Assembly (NCBI GenBank): GCA_900547455.1
Contig: URGV01000046.1
Coordinates: forward strand, 1 to 14,848
Source: an uncultured Oscillospiraceae bacterium
GTDB taxonomy: Bacteria > Bacillota > Clostridia > Oscillospirales > Ruminococcaceae
Direction of reading: 5' to 3'
DNA: 14,848 nucleotides
The notes under the pieces were generated by a model that was not told where the DNA came from, did not search any database, and saw only the letters and a program-made list of their open reading frames with translations. The position numbers and the translations under genes were made by a program. Below, in pieces: positions 6,662 through 13,639 of this stretch (its first letter is position 1; every line of letters begins with the position of its first letter).

Positions 6662-8734
6662 TCAGCTGACCGACGGCGGCGGCAGCTGCACCGGCCCCGC
6701 ATCCGCGGTGGAGAGCGCCTTCTGCTCATCCTTGTCGGTGAGGTCGCTGTAGTATTCGTCGATCGCCTGCTTTAACCGGCGGCCGCCCTCCTCGAGGGTG
6801 ATGCCCTTGGTCTGCGCGCCGGCCATGGTCAGATGGCCGCCTCCGCCCAGCTTCTCCATGATGATCTGGACATTGATGCGGCCCATGCTGCGCGCTGAGT
6901 AGGCGACCACGTCGTCCGACTCATAGTAAAAGACAAAGGAGGCGTCGACGTCCTCGATGCCCAGCAGCTCGTCGGCTGCCTGCGCCGAGACCATCTTGAT
7001 CTCCTGAATCTTCTCCTCCACGCCGCAGATGGCGCAGTGGCGGTAGATCTGTGCCGCCGCCACCACCTTGCACCGCTCCTGATAGGCGCTCATGCTGGTG
7101 GCAAACATCCGTTTGACCTCCACCGTGTCGGCGCCCATCTTGCGCAGGTAGGCCGCCGCCTCAAAGGTGCGCACGCCGGTGCGCTGGATAAAGTTTTTGG
7201 TGTCCAGCATCATGCCGGCCAGCATCGCCTCGGCGGCGGCGCTGTTCGGCTTGTATTTGTCGCCGAAGTACTGCACCAGCTCGGCCACCATCTCGGAGGC
7301 GCTGGAAGCGTACGGCTCGTGGTGGAAGATCACCGCATTGTCGATGTAGTCCACCATCTTGCGGTGATGGTCGATGACCACCACGTTCTTGCATTTTTTA
7401 TAAACCTCCGGAGCCTCGATAAAGTGCGGGGTATGTACGTCGACGATAATCAGCAAGGTGTCCTCCTGCACATACTCCGGCGCGACCTCCGGCTCGATGA
7501 ACGCCGTCTCAAAGCCCTGCTCCAGCAGGTGGGCGTGCATCTGTTTGACCATGTTGGCGCGGCTGTTGAGGATAATCTTGACCGGCTTGCCCATCTGCTG
7601 GATCGGCTGATACAGGCCGACCGCGGCGCCCAGGGCGTCCAGGTCGGCAAAGCGGTGGCCCATCAGCAGGACGTTGGAACAGGAATCCAGCAGCTCGAGC
7701 AAAGCGGCCGCCACGATTCTGGTCTTGACCTTGGTGCGCTTCTCGATGCCCTTGGAAACGCCGCCGTAAAACTCGTAGCCGTTTTTGTTTTTGACCGCAG
7801 CCTGGTCGCCGCCGCGGCCCAGCGCCATGTCCAGCGCCTGGCTTGCAAACTTCTCCGCCTGCAGCAGGCTCTGCGCGTCCCGTCCGACGCCGATCGAGAG
7901 GGTTGCGGGCATCTTGTCGTTGGCGTTGATCTTGCGCACGGTGTCCAGGATGGTGAACCGCTCCTCGACGATGGAGCGCATATACCGCTCCTCAAAGGCG
8001 ACAAAATAGCGGTCCTTCTCCAGCTTTTTGATGACGCCGTTGTAGTTTTCGACATAGCACTCGATCTGGTACTCGATCTCGCCCATGATCTGGGAGCGCT
8101 CGTTTTCACGCGCGCTCTGCAAGAGCTCCTCATAGTTGTCGATGAGGATGATCGCCACCACCGGACGGGAGGAAAAGTACTCCTTGGCGATGCGCTTTAA
8201 TTTGTCGTCGTCCACCAGGTACAGCACGTTCAGGCGGTTGTCCTCCTCGCCGGTCGGCGCGTGGTAGGCGGTGTACTGGTGGCCGCCATACTCCACGCCG
8301 TAGCCCTGCACCGGGCAGTCCGCCTGCAGGTTTACCGTGGGAAAATATTCCGCCAGGCTGTGGCCGAAGCAGTCGTTTCCGCCAAACACCTTTTCGCGCA
8401 TCTGGTTGTTGTACCAGATAATCTCCCCGCCGCGCCGGCGCGTCACCAGCACCGGCAGCGGAAAGTCGCGCAGGGCCTTGTTGCTGTAGGGAGAAAGCTG
8501 CTTTTCCATCGTCTGGTAAAATTTATTGATGCTCTTGCTCAGCGAAGCCAGCTGCCAGACCGCAATCAGCGTCAGGGCCAGCAGCACAAAGCTCCCTCCA
8601 AACAGCCAGACGTTCTGCGCCTGCACCGCCAACGTGAAGGCCGCCGCATCCAGCAGCAGCAACACAACGATGGCAGGGATAAACAGGTACAGCTTCTTTT
8701 TGTTCTTGGCTTTGATGGCCGTCTTTGCTTTCAT
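6662..8734 (-). CDS. gdpP: Cyclic-di-AMP phosphodiesterase GdpP (DHH/DHHA1 family)
   Basis: GdpP (YybT) is a membrane enzyme that hydrolyses c-di-AMP to pApA, setting turgor, potassium transport and beta-lactam tolerance. The 690-residue product has a basic N-terminus, two membrane segments (about 15-36 and 43-61), a PAS-like domain (about 90-175), and a degenerate GGDEF domain (about 185-325; the GGDEF motif is absent but SIGVGRD and LGRGGDQAAVK remain). The DHH domain has GHRFADLDALG (359-369), IDHH (454-457) and MLDTKNF (509-515). DHHA1 has LGGGGHLTMAGAQ (629-641). I chose ATG at 8734 because GGGAGG lies 8 nt upstream; an upstream TTG at 8761 would place the RBS inside the gene. It lies 55 nt after rnjA and 42 nt before the rplI ATG. 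Confidence 0.95.
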   Translation of the reverse strand: MKAKTAIKAKNKKKLYLFIPAIVVLLLLDAAAFTLAVQAQNVWLFGGSFVLLALTLIAVWQLASLSKSINKFYQTMEKQLSPYSNKALRDFPLPVLVTRRRGGEIIWYNNQMREKVFGGNDCFGHSLAEYFPTVNLQADCPVQGYGVEYGGHQYTAYHAPTGEEDNRLNVLYLVDDDKLKRIAKEYFSSRPVVAIILIDNYEELLQSARENERSQIMGEIEYQIECYVENYNGVIKKLEKDRYFVAFEERYMRSIVEERFTILDTVRKINANDKMPATLSIGVGRDAQSLLQAEKFASQALDMALGRGGDQAAVKNKNGYEFYGGVSKGIEKRTKVKTRIVAAALLELLDSCSNVLLMGHRFADLDALGAAVGLYQPIQQMGKPVKIILNSRANMVKQMHAHLLEQGFETAFIEPEVAPEYVQEDTLLIIVDVHTPHFIEAPEVYKKCKNVVVIDHHRKMVDYIDNAVIFHHEPYASSASEMVAELVQYFGDKYKPNSAAAEAMLAGMMLDTKNFIQRTGVRTFEAAAYLRKMGADTVEVKRMFATSMSAYQERCKVVAAAQIYRHCAICGVEEKIQEIKMVSAQAADELLGIEDVDASFVFYYESDDVVAYSARSMGRINVQIIMEKLGGGGHLTMAGAQTKGITLEEGGRRLKQAIDEYYSDLTDKDEQKALSTADAGPVQLPPPSVS

Positions 8735-8752
8735 GTTTTGTGCCTCCCTCCC

Positions 8753-8797
8753 GAAGCCCAATTCCCCGGCTTCCGGTCAGGCATAGGTTCTATGCCT
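8753..8797 (-). other. Two intercistronic hairpins at the rnjA-gdpP junction
   Basis: AGGCATAG and CTATGCCT (8779-8786 and 8790-8797) form a perfect 8-bp stem with a 3-nt loop that includes the rnjA stop codon. A second hairpin (GAAGCC/GGCTTC, 8753-8758 and 8768-8773) follows just upstream of the gdpP ribosome site. Neither is followed by a T-run. They may protect or direct processing of the mRNA at this junction. That role is inference. Confidence 0.5.
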
Positions 8798-10742
8798 CCT
8801 GGATCACCGTCAGGATCATCGGGCTGCGCTTGGTCTTATTGTAGACGTACCGGCTGACCTCGTCCTTCATCCTGTTTTTCAGGGTGGTCCAGTCGCGCAC
8901 GCCGTTGCTGATCGAATCCTCCAGCGCGCCCTTCGCAGCGTCGCGCGCGCCGTTGATCATGTCCTCAGCCTCCCGCACATAGACAAAGCCGCGGGAGATG
9001 ATGTCCGGTCCGGAGACCAGCTTGCGGGTGCGGGCGTTGATGGTCGCCACCACCACAATCAGGCCGTCCTCGGCCAGGTGTTTGCGGTCCCGCAGCACGA
9101 TGCTGCCGACGTCGCCCACGCCCAGGCCGTCCACCATGACCGCGCCGGACGGGACCTCCCCGCCAAAGCGGAAGTTTTCGCCGTCGGTCTCCATCACCTG
9201 TCCGATGGAAGGGATGATGACGTGGTCCTCGTCGATGCCCATCTGTTTGGCGACGAGGGAATATTTGCGCAGGTGCTTATATTCGCCGTGCACCGGCAGG
9301 ATGAATTTGGGCTTGGTCAGCGCCATCATCAGCTTCTGCTCATCCTGGCAGGCATGGCCGGAAACATGGACCTCATACATCTTTTCGTAAATAACCTCCG
9401 CGCCCAGCTGCATCAGCTCGTTGACGACGCGGTTGACAAACTTCTCGTTGCCCGGGATGGGGCGCGCCGAGATGATGATAAAGTCGTTTGGCGTGACCTT
9501 GACCTTGCGGTGCTCGCTCATCGCCATGCGGCTGAGCGCGGACATCGGTTCGCCCTGGCTGCCGGTGGTGATCAGCACCACCTGGTTAAACGGCAGGCGG
9601 TTGGCCACGTCGATGTCGACCAGGATGTCGTTTGGCACCTTGAGGTAGCCCAGCTCGATGGCGGTCGCCACCACGTTGACCATGCTGCGGCCGGAAACCG
9701 AAACCTTCTTGTCGTACTTGGCCGCGTAGTCGATGATCTGCTGGATGCGGTGGATGTTGGAGGAGAAGGTGGCGATGATGATTCTGCGGTCGCCCGCCAT
9801 CTGGAACAGCTTGTTGAACGATTCGCCAACTGTCCGCTCGCTCGGGGTGCTGCCCGGCATCTCGATGTTGGTGGAGTCCGGCAGCAGCGCCAGTACCCCC
9901 TGGCTGCCCAGCTCGCCGAAGCGCCCGAGGTCGATGACGCCGCCCTCGATGGGGGTGAAGTCGACCTTAAAGTCGCCGGTCTGGACAATGACGCCCGCCG
10001 GGGTGTGGATGGCCAGCGCGCAGGCGTCCGGGATGGAGTGGTTGACGCGGATAAATTCCACCGACATGCAGCCGGCCTTGATGACGTCGCCCGGCTTTAC
10101 CTCCACCATCCGCACCTGGTTGACCAGGCCGTGCTCCTTGAGTTTATTCTTGATAAGCCCCACCGTCAGCTTGGTGGCGTAGATGGGGGCGTTGATCTCC
10201 TTCATCAGGTACGGGATGCCGCCGATGTGGTCCTCGTGTCCGTGGGTGATAAAGACGCCGCGGATGCGGTCGCGGTTCTCCACCACATAGGTGAAGTCCG
10301 GGATGACGATGTCGACGCCCAACATGGTCTCATCCGGGAAGGCCAGGCCGCAGTCGACGATGAACATATCGTTGCCGCACTCGTAGACGGTCATGTTTTT
10401 TCCGATCTCGTTTAAGCCGCCTAAGGGGACGATGCGGACCGTCTGTTTTTTGCCGCTGCTTCTGCGGCGGCGCTGGGTCTGCTGCGCGCCGCCCTCGTTT
10501 TTGCGCTCCGGCTTATTTTCCGCCTGTTTCTGGTTATTTTTCTTCTGCGGCTTTTTCTCCTCGGCCTGCGCCTTCTTTCCGCGCGGGCTCAGCGGCTCCT
10601 TGACAAATTCGATTGCGCTCTGCACCGCCTGGGACAGCGCGTCGGTCCCTTTGTTCTGTTTTGGCTTGCGGGTGTAGCGTCTTGTATTCTTCTGCCCTTT
10701 CTTGGGCTCAGCCGGCTGTGGGCTGATGTTTTTTTCACTCAT
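8790..10742 (-). CDS. rnj: Ribonuclease J with a long basic N-terminal extension
   Basis: RNase J is a zinc metallo-beta-lactamase/beta-CASP nuclease with 5'-3' exo- and endonuclease activity, central to mRNA decay and rRNA maturation in Firmicutes. The product is 650 residues against about 555 typical. Residues 101-650 carry the enzyme: LGGLNEIGKNM (107-117), the zinc motif HGHEDH (167-172), NHSIPDA (234-240), TGDFK (255-259), LLPDSTN (286-292), then SGRSM, TTGSQGEP, VHVSGHACQDE and LPVHGEYKHL. Residues 1-100 are a Lys/Arg/Gln/Glu-rich, probably disordered extension ending in RRRRSS. The start is ATG at 10742, with AGGAGG 10 nt upstream. The frame stays open upstream to 10958 but has no RBS and no family resemblance there. 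It is the first gene of the minus-strand block. Whether it is the J1 or J2 type is not clear, so I give only rnj. Confidence 0.95.
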   Translation of the reverse strand: MSEKNISPQPAEPKKGQKNTRRYTRKPKQNKGTDALSQAVQSAIEFVKEPLSPRGKKAQAEEKKPQKKNNQKQAENKPERKNEGGAQQTQRRRRSSGKKQTVRIVPLGGLNEIGKNMTVYECGNDMFIVDCGLAFPDETMLGVDIVIPDFTYVVENRDRIRGVFITHGHEDHIGGIPYLMKEINAPIYATKLTVGLIKNKLKEHGLVNQVRMVEVKPGDVIKAGCMSVEFIRVNHSIPDACALAIHTPAGVIVQTGDFKVDFTPIEGGVIDLGRFGELGSQGVLALLPDSTNIEMPGSTPSERTVGESFNKLFQMAGDRRIIIATFSSNIHRIQQIIDYAAKYDKKVSVSGRSMVNVVATAIELGYLKVPNDILVDIDVANRLPFNQVVLITTGSQGEPMSALSRMAMSEHRKVKVTPNDFIIISARPIPGNEKFVNRVVNELMQLGAEVIYEKMYEVHVSGHACQDEQKLMMALTKPKFILPVHGEYKHLRKYSLVAKQMGIDEDHVIIPSIGQVMETDGENFRFGGEVPSGAVMVDGLGVGDVGSIVLRDRKHLAEDGLIVVVATINARTRKLVSGPDIISRGFVYVREAEDMINGARDAAKGALEDSISNGVRDWTTLKNRMKDEVSRYVYNKTKRSPMILTVIQEA

Positions 10743-11076
10743 ACTGGTGATTCCTCCTGTTACAATCAAAATGTTTATTCCGTTCTTCTTCCTGCCGCGG
10801 ATGGGAAGAAATTTTCTTGGACGGCTTTTTGCCCGTCCGGACTCCCGTGCTTTTTTCTTTTCGTCTGCTGTTCTGTACATTAACGGTCCTGCAGAAACCA
10901 GCCTGTCAGAAAAGGCGCGCGGATCTTTTTCCGCGAAAACATGGAATCCATTTATCAAACAAAACAGGAAAATTTCCTGTCAGCTGCTATAGAGAAAGTC
11001 GATAAGCTGCTGCGCTCGCCGCGCCCGGTTCGGGTCTTTTTTCACAGCCGCACACTGCGCCCATCATAAACTATTC
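10743..11076 (-). promoter_or_regulatory. Long structured 5' leader of the rnjA block
   Basis: From the predicted start site (about 11076) to the rnjA ATG there are about 335 nt with no supported gene. Minus-strand inverted repeats are ACAGGAAA/TTTCCTGT (10964-10980) followed by TTTTGTT, which is terminator-like; CGCGG/CCGCG (10917-10921 and 10931-10935); and GGACGG/CCGTCC with an A-rich loop (about 10819-10838). AGGAGG lies just before the ATG. I recognise no known riboswitch family. Control by attenuation or by RNase J itself is inference. Confidence 0.5.
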
Positions 11077-11082
11077 TTTTTC

Positions 11083-11111
11083 ATTGTACCTTTCTATGGC
11101 CAAGATGTCAA
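11083..11111 (-). promoter_or_regulatory. Sigma-A promoter for the rnjA-gdpP-rplI-dnaB-tilS-hpt-ftsH block
   Basis: Read on the minus strand, TTGACA (11111-11106), a 17-bp spacer and TACAAT (11088-11083) give a perfect -35 and a 5/6 -10. Transcription would start near 11076. No comparably good minus-strand promoter was seen further along the block. Confidence 0.88.
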
Positions 11112-11224
11112 GTTTTCGCGGGCGCTTACTGGGAAATACGCCCAAATTTTCTTTTTTCCCGCTACAGCAAAAGTATGGGAGCGCCGCTCTGTCTCTATTC
11201 CTGCCCGGCAAAAAGCTTTTCCCC

Positions 11225-11253
11225 TTGTCCGGGCGCGCACAATCGGCTATAAT
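11225..11253 (+). promoter_or_regulatory. Sigma-A promoter for rnhA
   Basis: TTGTCC (11225-11230, 4/6 match), a 17-bp spacer and a perfect TATAAT (11248-11253). The predicted start is near 11260, leaving a leader of about 70 nt before the rnhA ATG. It is divergent from the rnjA promoter, with about 110 bp between the two -35 boxes. Confidence 0.8.
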
Positions 11254-11328
11254 GGGAGCATGACGTGCCCGCTTGCTGCCTCCGGCAGACTTTGGGCAAA
11301 TCTGATTATTAAAAAAAGGAGTTTTTAC

Positions 11329-11778
11329 ATGGCTGCTAAAAAACAGGTAGAGATCTTCACCGACGGCGCCTGCTCGGGCAATCCCGGGCCGGGCGGCTAC
11401 GGGGTCATTCTGCGCTACAAGGGGGTCAGCAAGGAGCTTTCCGGCGGGGAGGAGCGGACCACCAACAACCGCATGGAGCTGACTGCCGTCATCACCGGCC
11501 TTTCCGCCCTCAAGGAGCCGTGCGCGGTGACCCTCTATTCCGATTCCAAATACATCATCGACGCCATCCAGAAGGGCTGGGCCAAAAAGTGGCGCGCCAA
11601 CGGCTGGATGCGCAACGCCAAAGACCCCGCCCTCAACCCCGACCTGTGGGAAAAGCTGCTCGACCTGCTGGAGAAGCATGAGGTCACCTTCGTCTGGGTC
11701 AAGGGCCACGCCGGCCACCCGGAAAACGAGCGCTGCGACCAGCTGGCCGTGCAGGAGTCGCAAAAATTCAAAGCCTGA
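11329..11778 (+). CDS. rnhA: Ribonuclease HI
   Basis: RNase HI cuts the RNA strand of RNA-DNA hybrids, removing primers and R-loops. The 149-residue product has the full active site: D12 in [15 protein letters not shown]50 in NNRMELTA, D72 in YSDSKY, and D137 in ENERCDQLA, with H127 in [11 protein letters not shown]. The basic handle region [17 protein letters not shown], as in Escherichia coli RNase HI, is present (84-100). The ATG at 11329 has AAGGAG 7 nt upstream. An in-frame TTG/ATG extension to 11260 overlaps the promoter start site and has no RBS. It is a single gene with its own promoter. There is only a weak terminator candidate after it, so some read-through into iscS is possible. 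Confidence 0.97.
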   Translation: MAAKKQVEIFTDGACSGNPGPGGYGVILRYKGVSKELSGGEERTTNNRMELTAVITGLSALKEPCAVTLYSDSKYIIDAIQKGWAKKWRANGWMRNAKDPALNPDLWEKLLDLLEKHEVTFVWVKGHAGHPENERCDQLAVQESQKFKA

Positions 11779-11842
11779 GCCCTCTCTCCCTTTTATTCTG
11801 TGAGGGTTTGGGAAAGACTATGGAAGAAATTTGGGCAAGCCC

Positions 11843-11871
11843 TTGAAAATCATACTTTTCTGGTATATAAT
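11843..11871 (+). promoter_or_regulatory. Sigma-A promoter for iscS-iscU-mnmA
   Basis: TTGAAA (11843-11848), a 17-bp spacer and TATAAT (11866-11871), preceded by GGTA. The predicted start is near 11878. A small inverted repeat, GGGC-aa-GCCC (11833-11842), directly abuts the -35 box and could be an operator half. No regulator gene such as iscR lies nearby. Confidence 0.85.
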
Positions 11872-11894
11872 TGAGGTGAAACCAGATTCCTGTC

Positions 11895-11932
11895 GTTTCC
11901 ACCGACTTTCAACCGGTGACAACCTATTTTTT
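11895..11932 (+). promoter_or_regulatory. Possible attenuator in the iscS leader
   Basis: CACCG (11900-11904) pairs with CGGTG (11914-11918), and GTT (11895-11897) with AAC (11921-11923). The structure is followed by CTATTTTTT (11924-11932). The stem is short, so it could be a weak terminator-like attenuator or chance. Confidence 0.3.
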
Positions 11933-11959
11933 ACACCAATCTGAAAGGACGATGTCTGT

Positions 11960-13153
11960 ATGGAACAATTTGTTTACGCCGACAACGCGGCGACCACCAA
12001 GCTCTCCCCTGCGGTATTGGAGGCGATGATGCCCTACCTCACCGAGGAGTACGGCAACCCTTCCAGCCTGTACCGCTTTGGCAACCACGCCAAACGCGCC
12101 ATCGAGCAGGCCCGCAAGGAGGTTGCGGATGTGCTAGGGGCCGAACCGTTTGAGATTCTCTTTACCGGCGGCGGCACCGAGGCCGACAACTGGATCAAGG
12201 AGATCATGCGCTCCTTAAAGGCCAGGGGCAAAAACCACTTCATCACCTCGGCGGTGGAGCACCACGCCCTGCTGCACTCGGCACAGCGGCTGCAGAAGGA
12301 AGGCTTTGAGGTCACCTTCATCCCGGTGGACCGCGAAGGCCAGATCGACCCGGAGCAGGTCCGCGCGGCCATCCGGCCAGAGACCGGCCTTGTCTCGATC
12401 ATGTTTGCCAACAACGAGATCGGCACCATCTATCCCATCCAAGAAATCGGCGCCATCTGCCGCCAGGCAGGGGTGCTGTTCCACACCGACGCGGTGCAGG
12501 CCGCGGGCCATCTGCCCATCAACGTCAAAGAGATGAACATCGACCTGCTCTCGCTGTCGGCCCATAAATTCCACGGCCCCAAGGGCGTCGGCGCCTTCTA
12601 CTGCCGGCGCGGAATCCCGCTGCCCAGCCTGATCGACGGCGGCGCACAGGAGCGCGGCAAGCGCGCCGGCACCGAAAACGTGGCGGGCATCGTCGGTCTG
12701 GGCGCCGCGCTGCGCCTGGCAAACGAGGAGATGTCCGAAACCAGCGCCCGGGTGAGCGCGATGCGCGACCGGCTGATCGACGGCATCCTGCAGACCGTCC
12801 CGATGTGCCGCTTAAACGGCCCGCGTCACAACCGCCTGCCCGGCAACTGCAACATCTCTTTCCTGGGCATCGAGGGCGAGTCGCTGCTGCTGCGGCTGGA
12901 TTTGGCGGGCATCGCCGCCTCCTCCGGTTCGGCCTGCGCCTCCAGCTCGCTGGACCCCAGCCATGTGCTGCTGGCCATCGGCCTGCCGCACGAGGTCGCC
13001 CACGGCTCGGTGCGGCTGTCGCTGTCCGACTACAACACCGAGGAGGACGTCGACTATATCCTCGAAAAGCTGCCGGAGATTGTCTCCACCCTGCGCTCGA
13101 TGAGCCCGCTGTGGGAGCAGATTCAAAAGGGCCAGATCCACTACGACATTTAA
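11960..13153 (+). CDS. iscS: Cysteine desulfurase, NifS/IscS class
   Basis: This PLP enzyme converts L-cysteine to alanine, leaving a persulfide on its active cysteine for Fe-S cluster assembly and tRNA thiolation. The 397-residue product begins VYADNAATTKLSPAV. It has GGGTEADN (70-77), the EHH histidine (H101), NNEIGTIYPIQEI (151-163), HTDAVQAAG (176-183; D177 and Q180 contact PLP), the Schiff-base lysine K203 in SAHKFHGPKG, RAGTENV (235-241) and the persulfide cysteine C326 in SSGSACAS. The short segment after C326 and SLDPSHVLLAIGL place it in group I (NifS/IscS) rather than SufS. The start ATG at 11960 has AAAGGA about 10 nt upstream. It is followed after 57 nt by iscU and then mnmA, so it probably serves both. 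NifS would be an equally valid name. Confidence 0.95.
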   Translation: MEQFVYADNAATTKLSPAVLEAMMPYLTEEYGNPSSLYRFGNHAKRAIEQARKEVADVLGAEPFEILFTGGGTEADNWIKEIMRSLKARGKNHFITSAVEHHALLHSAQRLQKEGFEVTFIPVDREGQIDPEQVRAAIRPETGLVSIMFANNEIGTIYPIQEIGAICRQAGVLFHTDAVQAAGHLPINVKEMNIDLLSLSAHKFHGPKGVGAFYCRRGIPLPSLIDGGAQERGKRAGTENVAGIVGLGAALRLANEEMSETSARVSAMRDRLIDGILQTVPMCRLNGPRHNRLPGNCNISFLGIEGESLLLRLDLAGIAASSGSACASSSLDPSHVLLAIGLPHEVAHGSVRLSLSDYNTEEDVDYILEKLPEIVSTLRSMSPLWEQIQKGQIHYDI

Positions 13154-13210
13154 CCATCCACCGTTTCCGGACAGGCCGGACGTGTTCTAATAGAAAGGAC
13201 GTTTTTGACT

Positions 13211-13639
13211 ATGATGTATTCTGATAAAGTTTGGGACCACTTTTCCAACCCGCGCAACGTCGGCGAGATTGCGGACGCGGACGGTGTCGGCGAGGTCGGC
13301 AACGCCACCTGCGGCGACATCATGAAAATCTATCTGAAGATCGACCACGACGTCATCACCGACGTCAAGTTCAAGACCTTCGGCTGCGGCGCGGCCATCG
13401 CCACCAGCTCGATGGCCACCGAGATGATCAAGGGCAAGCCGGTCAGCGAGGCGCTCAAGCTGACCAACAAGGCAGTTGTGGAGGCGCTGGACGGCCTGCC
13501 GCCGGTCAAGGTACACTGCTCGGTGCTGGCGGAGCAGGCCATCAAGCAGGCGCTGGCCGACTACTACCGCCGCAACGGCATCGACCCCACCCCACTGGTC
13601 GGCGAGCTGCCCGACCCGGAGGCCTGCCATGTCCACTAA
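13211..13639 (+). CDS. iscU: Fe-S cluster assembly scaffold IscU/NifU N-domain type
   Basis: IscU-type scaffolds accept sulfur from the desulfurase and build the Fe-S cluster before handing it on. The 142-residue product begins MMYSDKVWDHFSNPRNVGEI and shows the three cluster cysteines: C34 in NATCGD, C59 in TFGCGAAIATSS and C103 in VHCSVLAEQA, with D36 next to the first. The NATCGD and VHCSVLAEQA forms are those of NifU/IscU rather than SufU, which has an insertion and other spacing. There is no C-terminal NifU thioredoxin-like domain, and the chain ends soon after the helix LADYYRRNG. The start is at one of two adjacent ATGs (13211, 13214) after AGGA about 11 nt upstream; a TTG at 13205 is possible. 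It overlaps mnmA by 11 nt. Confidence 0.94.
   Translation: MMYSDKVWDHFSNPRNVGEIADADGVGEVGNATCGDIMKIYLKIDHDVITDVKFKTFGCGAAIATSSMATEMIKGKPVSEALKLTNKAVVEALDGLPPVKVHCSVLAEQAIKQALADYYRRNGIDPTPLVGELPDPEACHVH

Noticed and set aside
7037..8200. Plus-strand ORF (387 codons) across gdpP
   Set aside because: It is the mirror frame of conserved GdpP domains with no recognisable domain of its own.
9078..10415. Long plus-strand ORF (445 codons) across rnjA
   Set aside because: It is fully antisense to the RNase J core, has His/Asp/Val-rich low-information composition, and no ribosome site supports it.
10743..10958. In-frame upstream extension of rnjA by 72 codons
   Set aside because: There is no ribosome site at the upstream start, while AGGAGG stands 10 nt before the ATG at 10742. 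The extra residues look like translated leader.
11022..11042. CCCG-gtt-CGGG followed by TCTTTTTT on the plus strand as a terminator
   Set aside because: The stem is four pairs and there is no plus-strand gene upstream to terminate. It lies in the rnjA leader region.
10995..11070. Short leader ORF beginning ATGATGGGCGCA on the minus strand (26 codons), considered as a leader peptide for attenuation
   Set aside because: It has no ribosome site, begins within a few bases of the predicted transcript start, and shows no run of a regulatory amino-acid codon.
11071..11763. Minus-strand ORF (230 codons) across rnhA and the divergent promoter region
   Set aside because: It is antisense to RNase HI and runs through two consensus promoters. 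Its residues resemble no family.
11779..11815. CCCTC...GAGGG inverted repeat after rnhA as a terminator
   Set aside because: The stem is only 5 bp with a 17-nt loop and is followed by TTTGGG, which is too weak to call.
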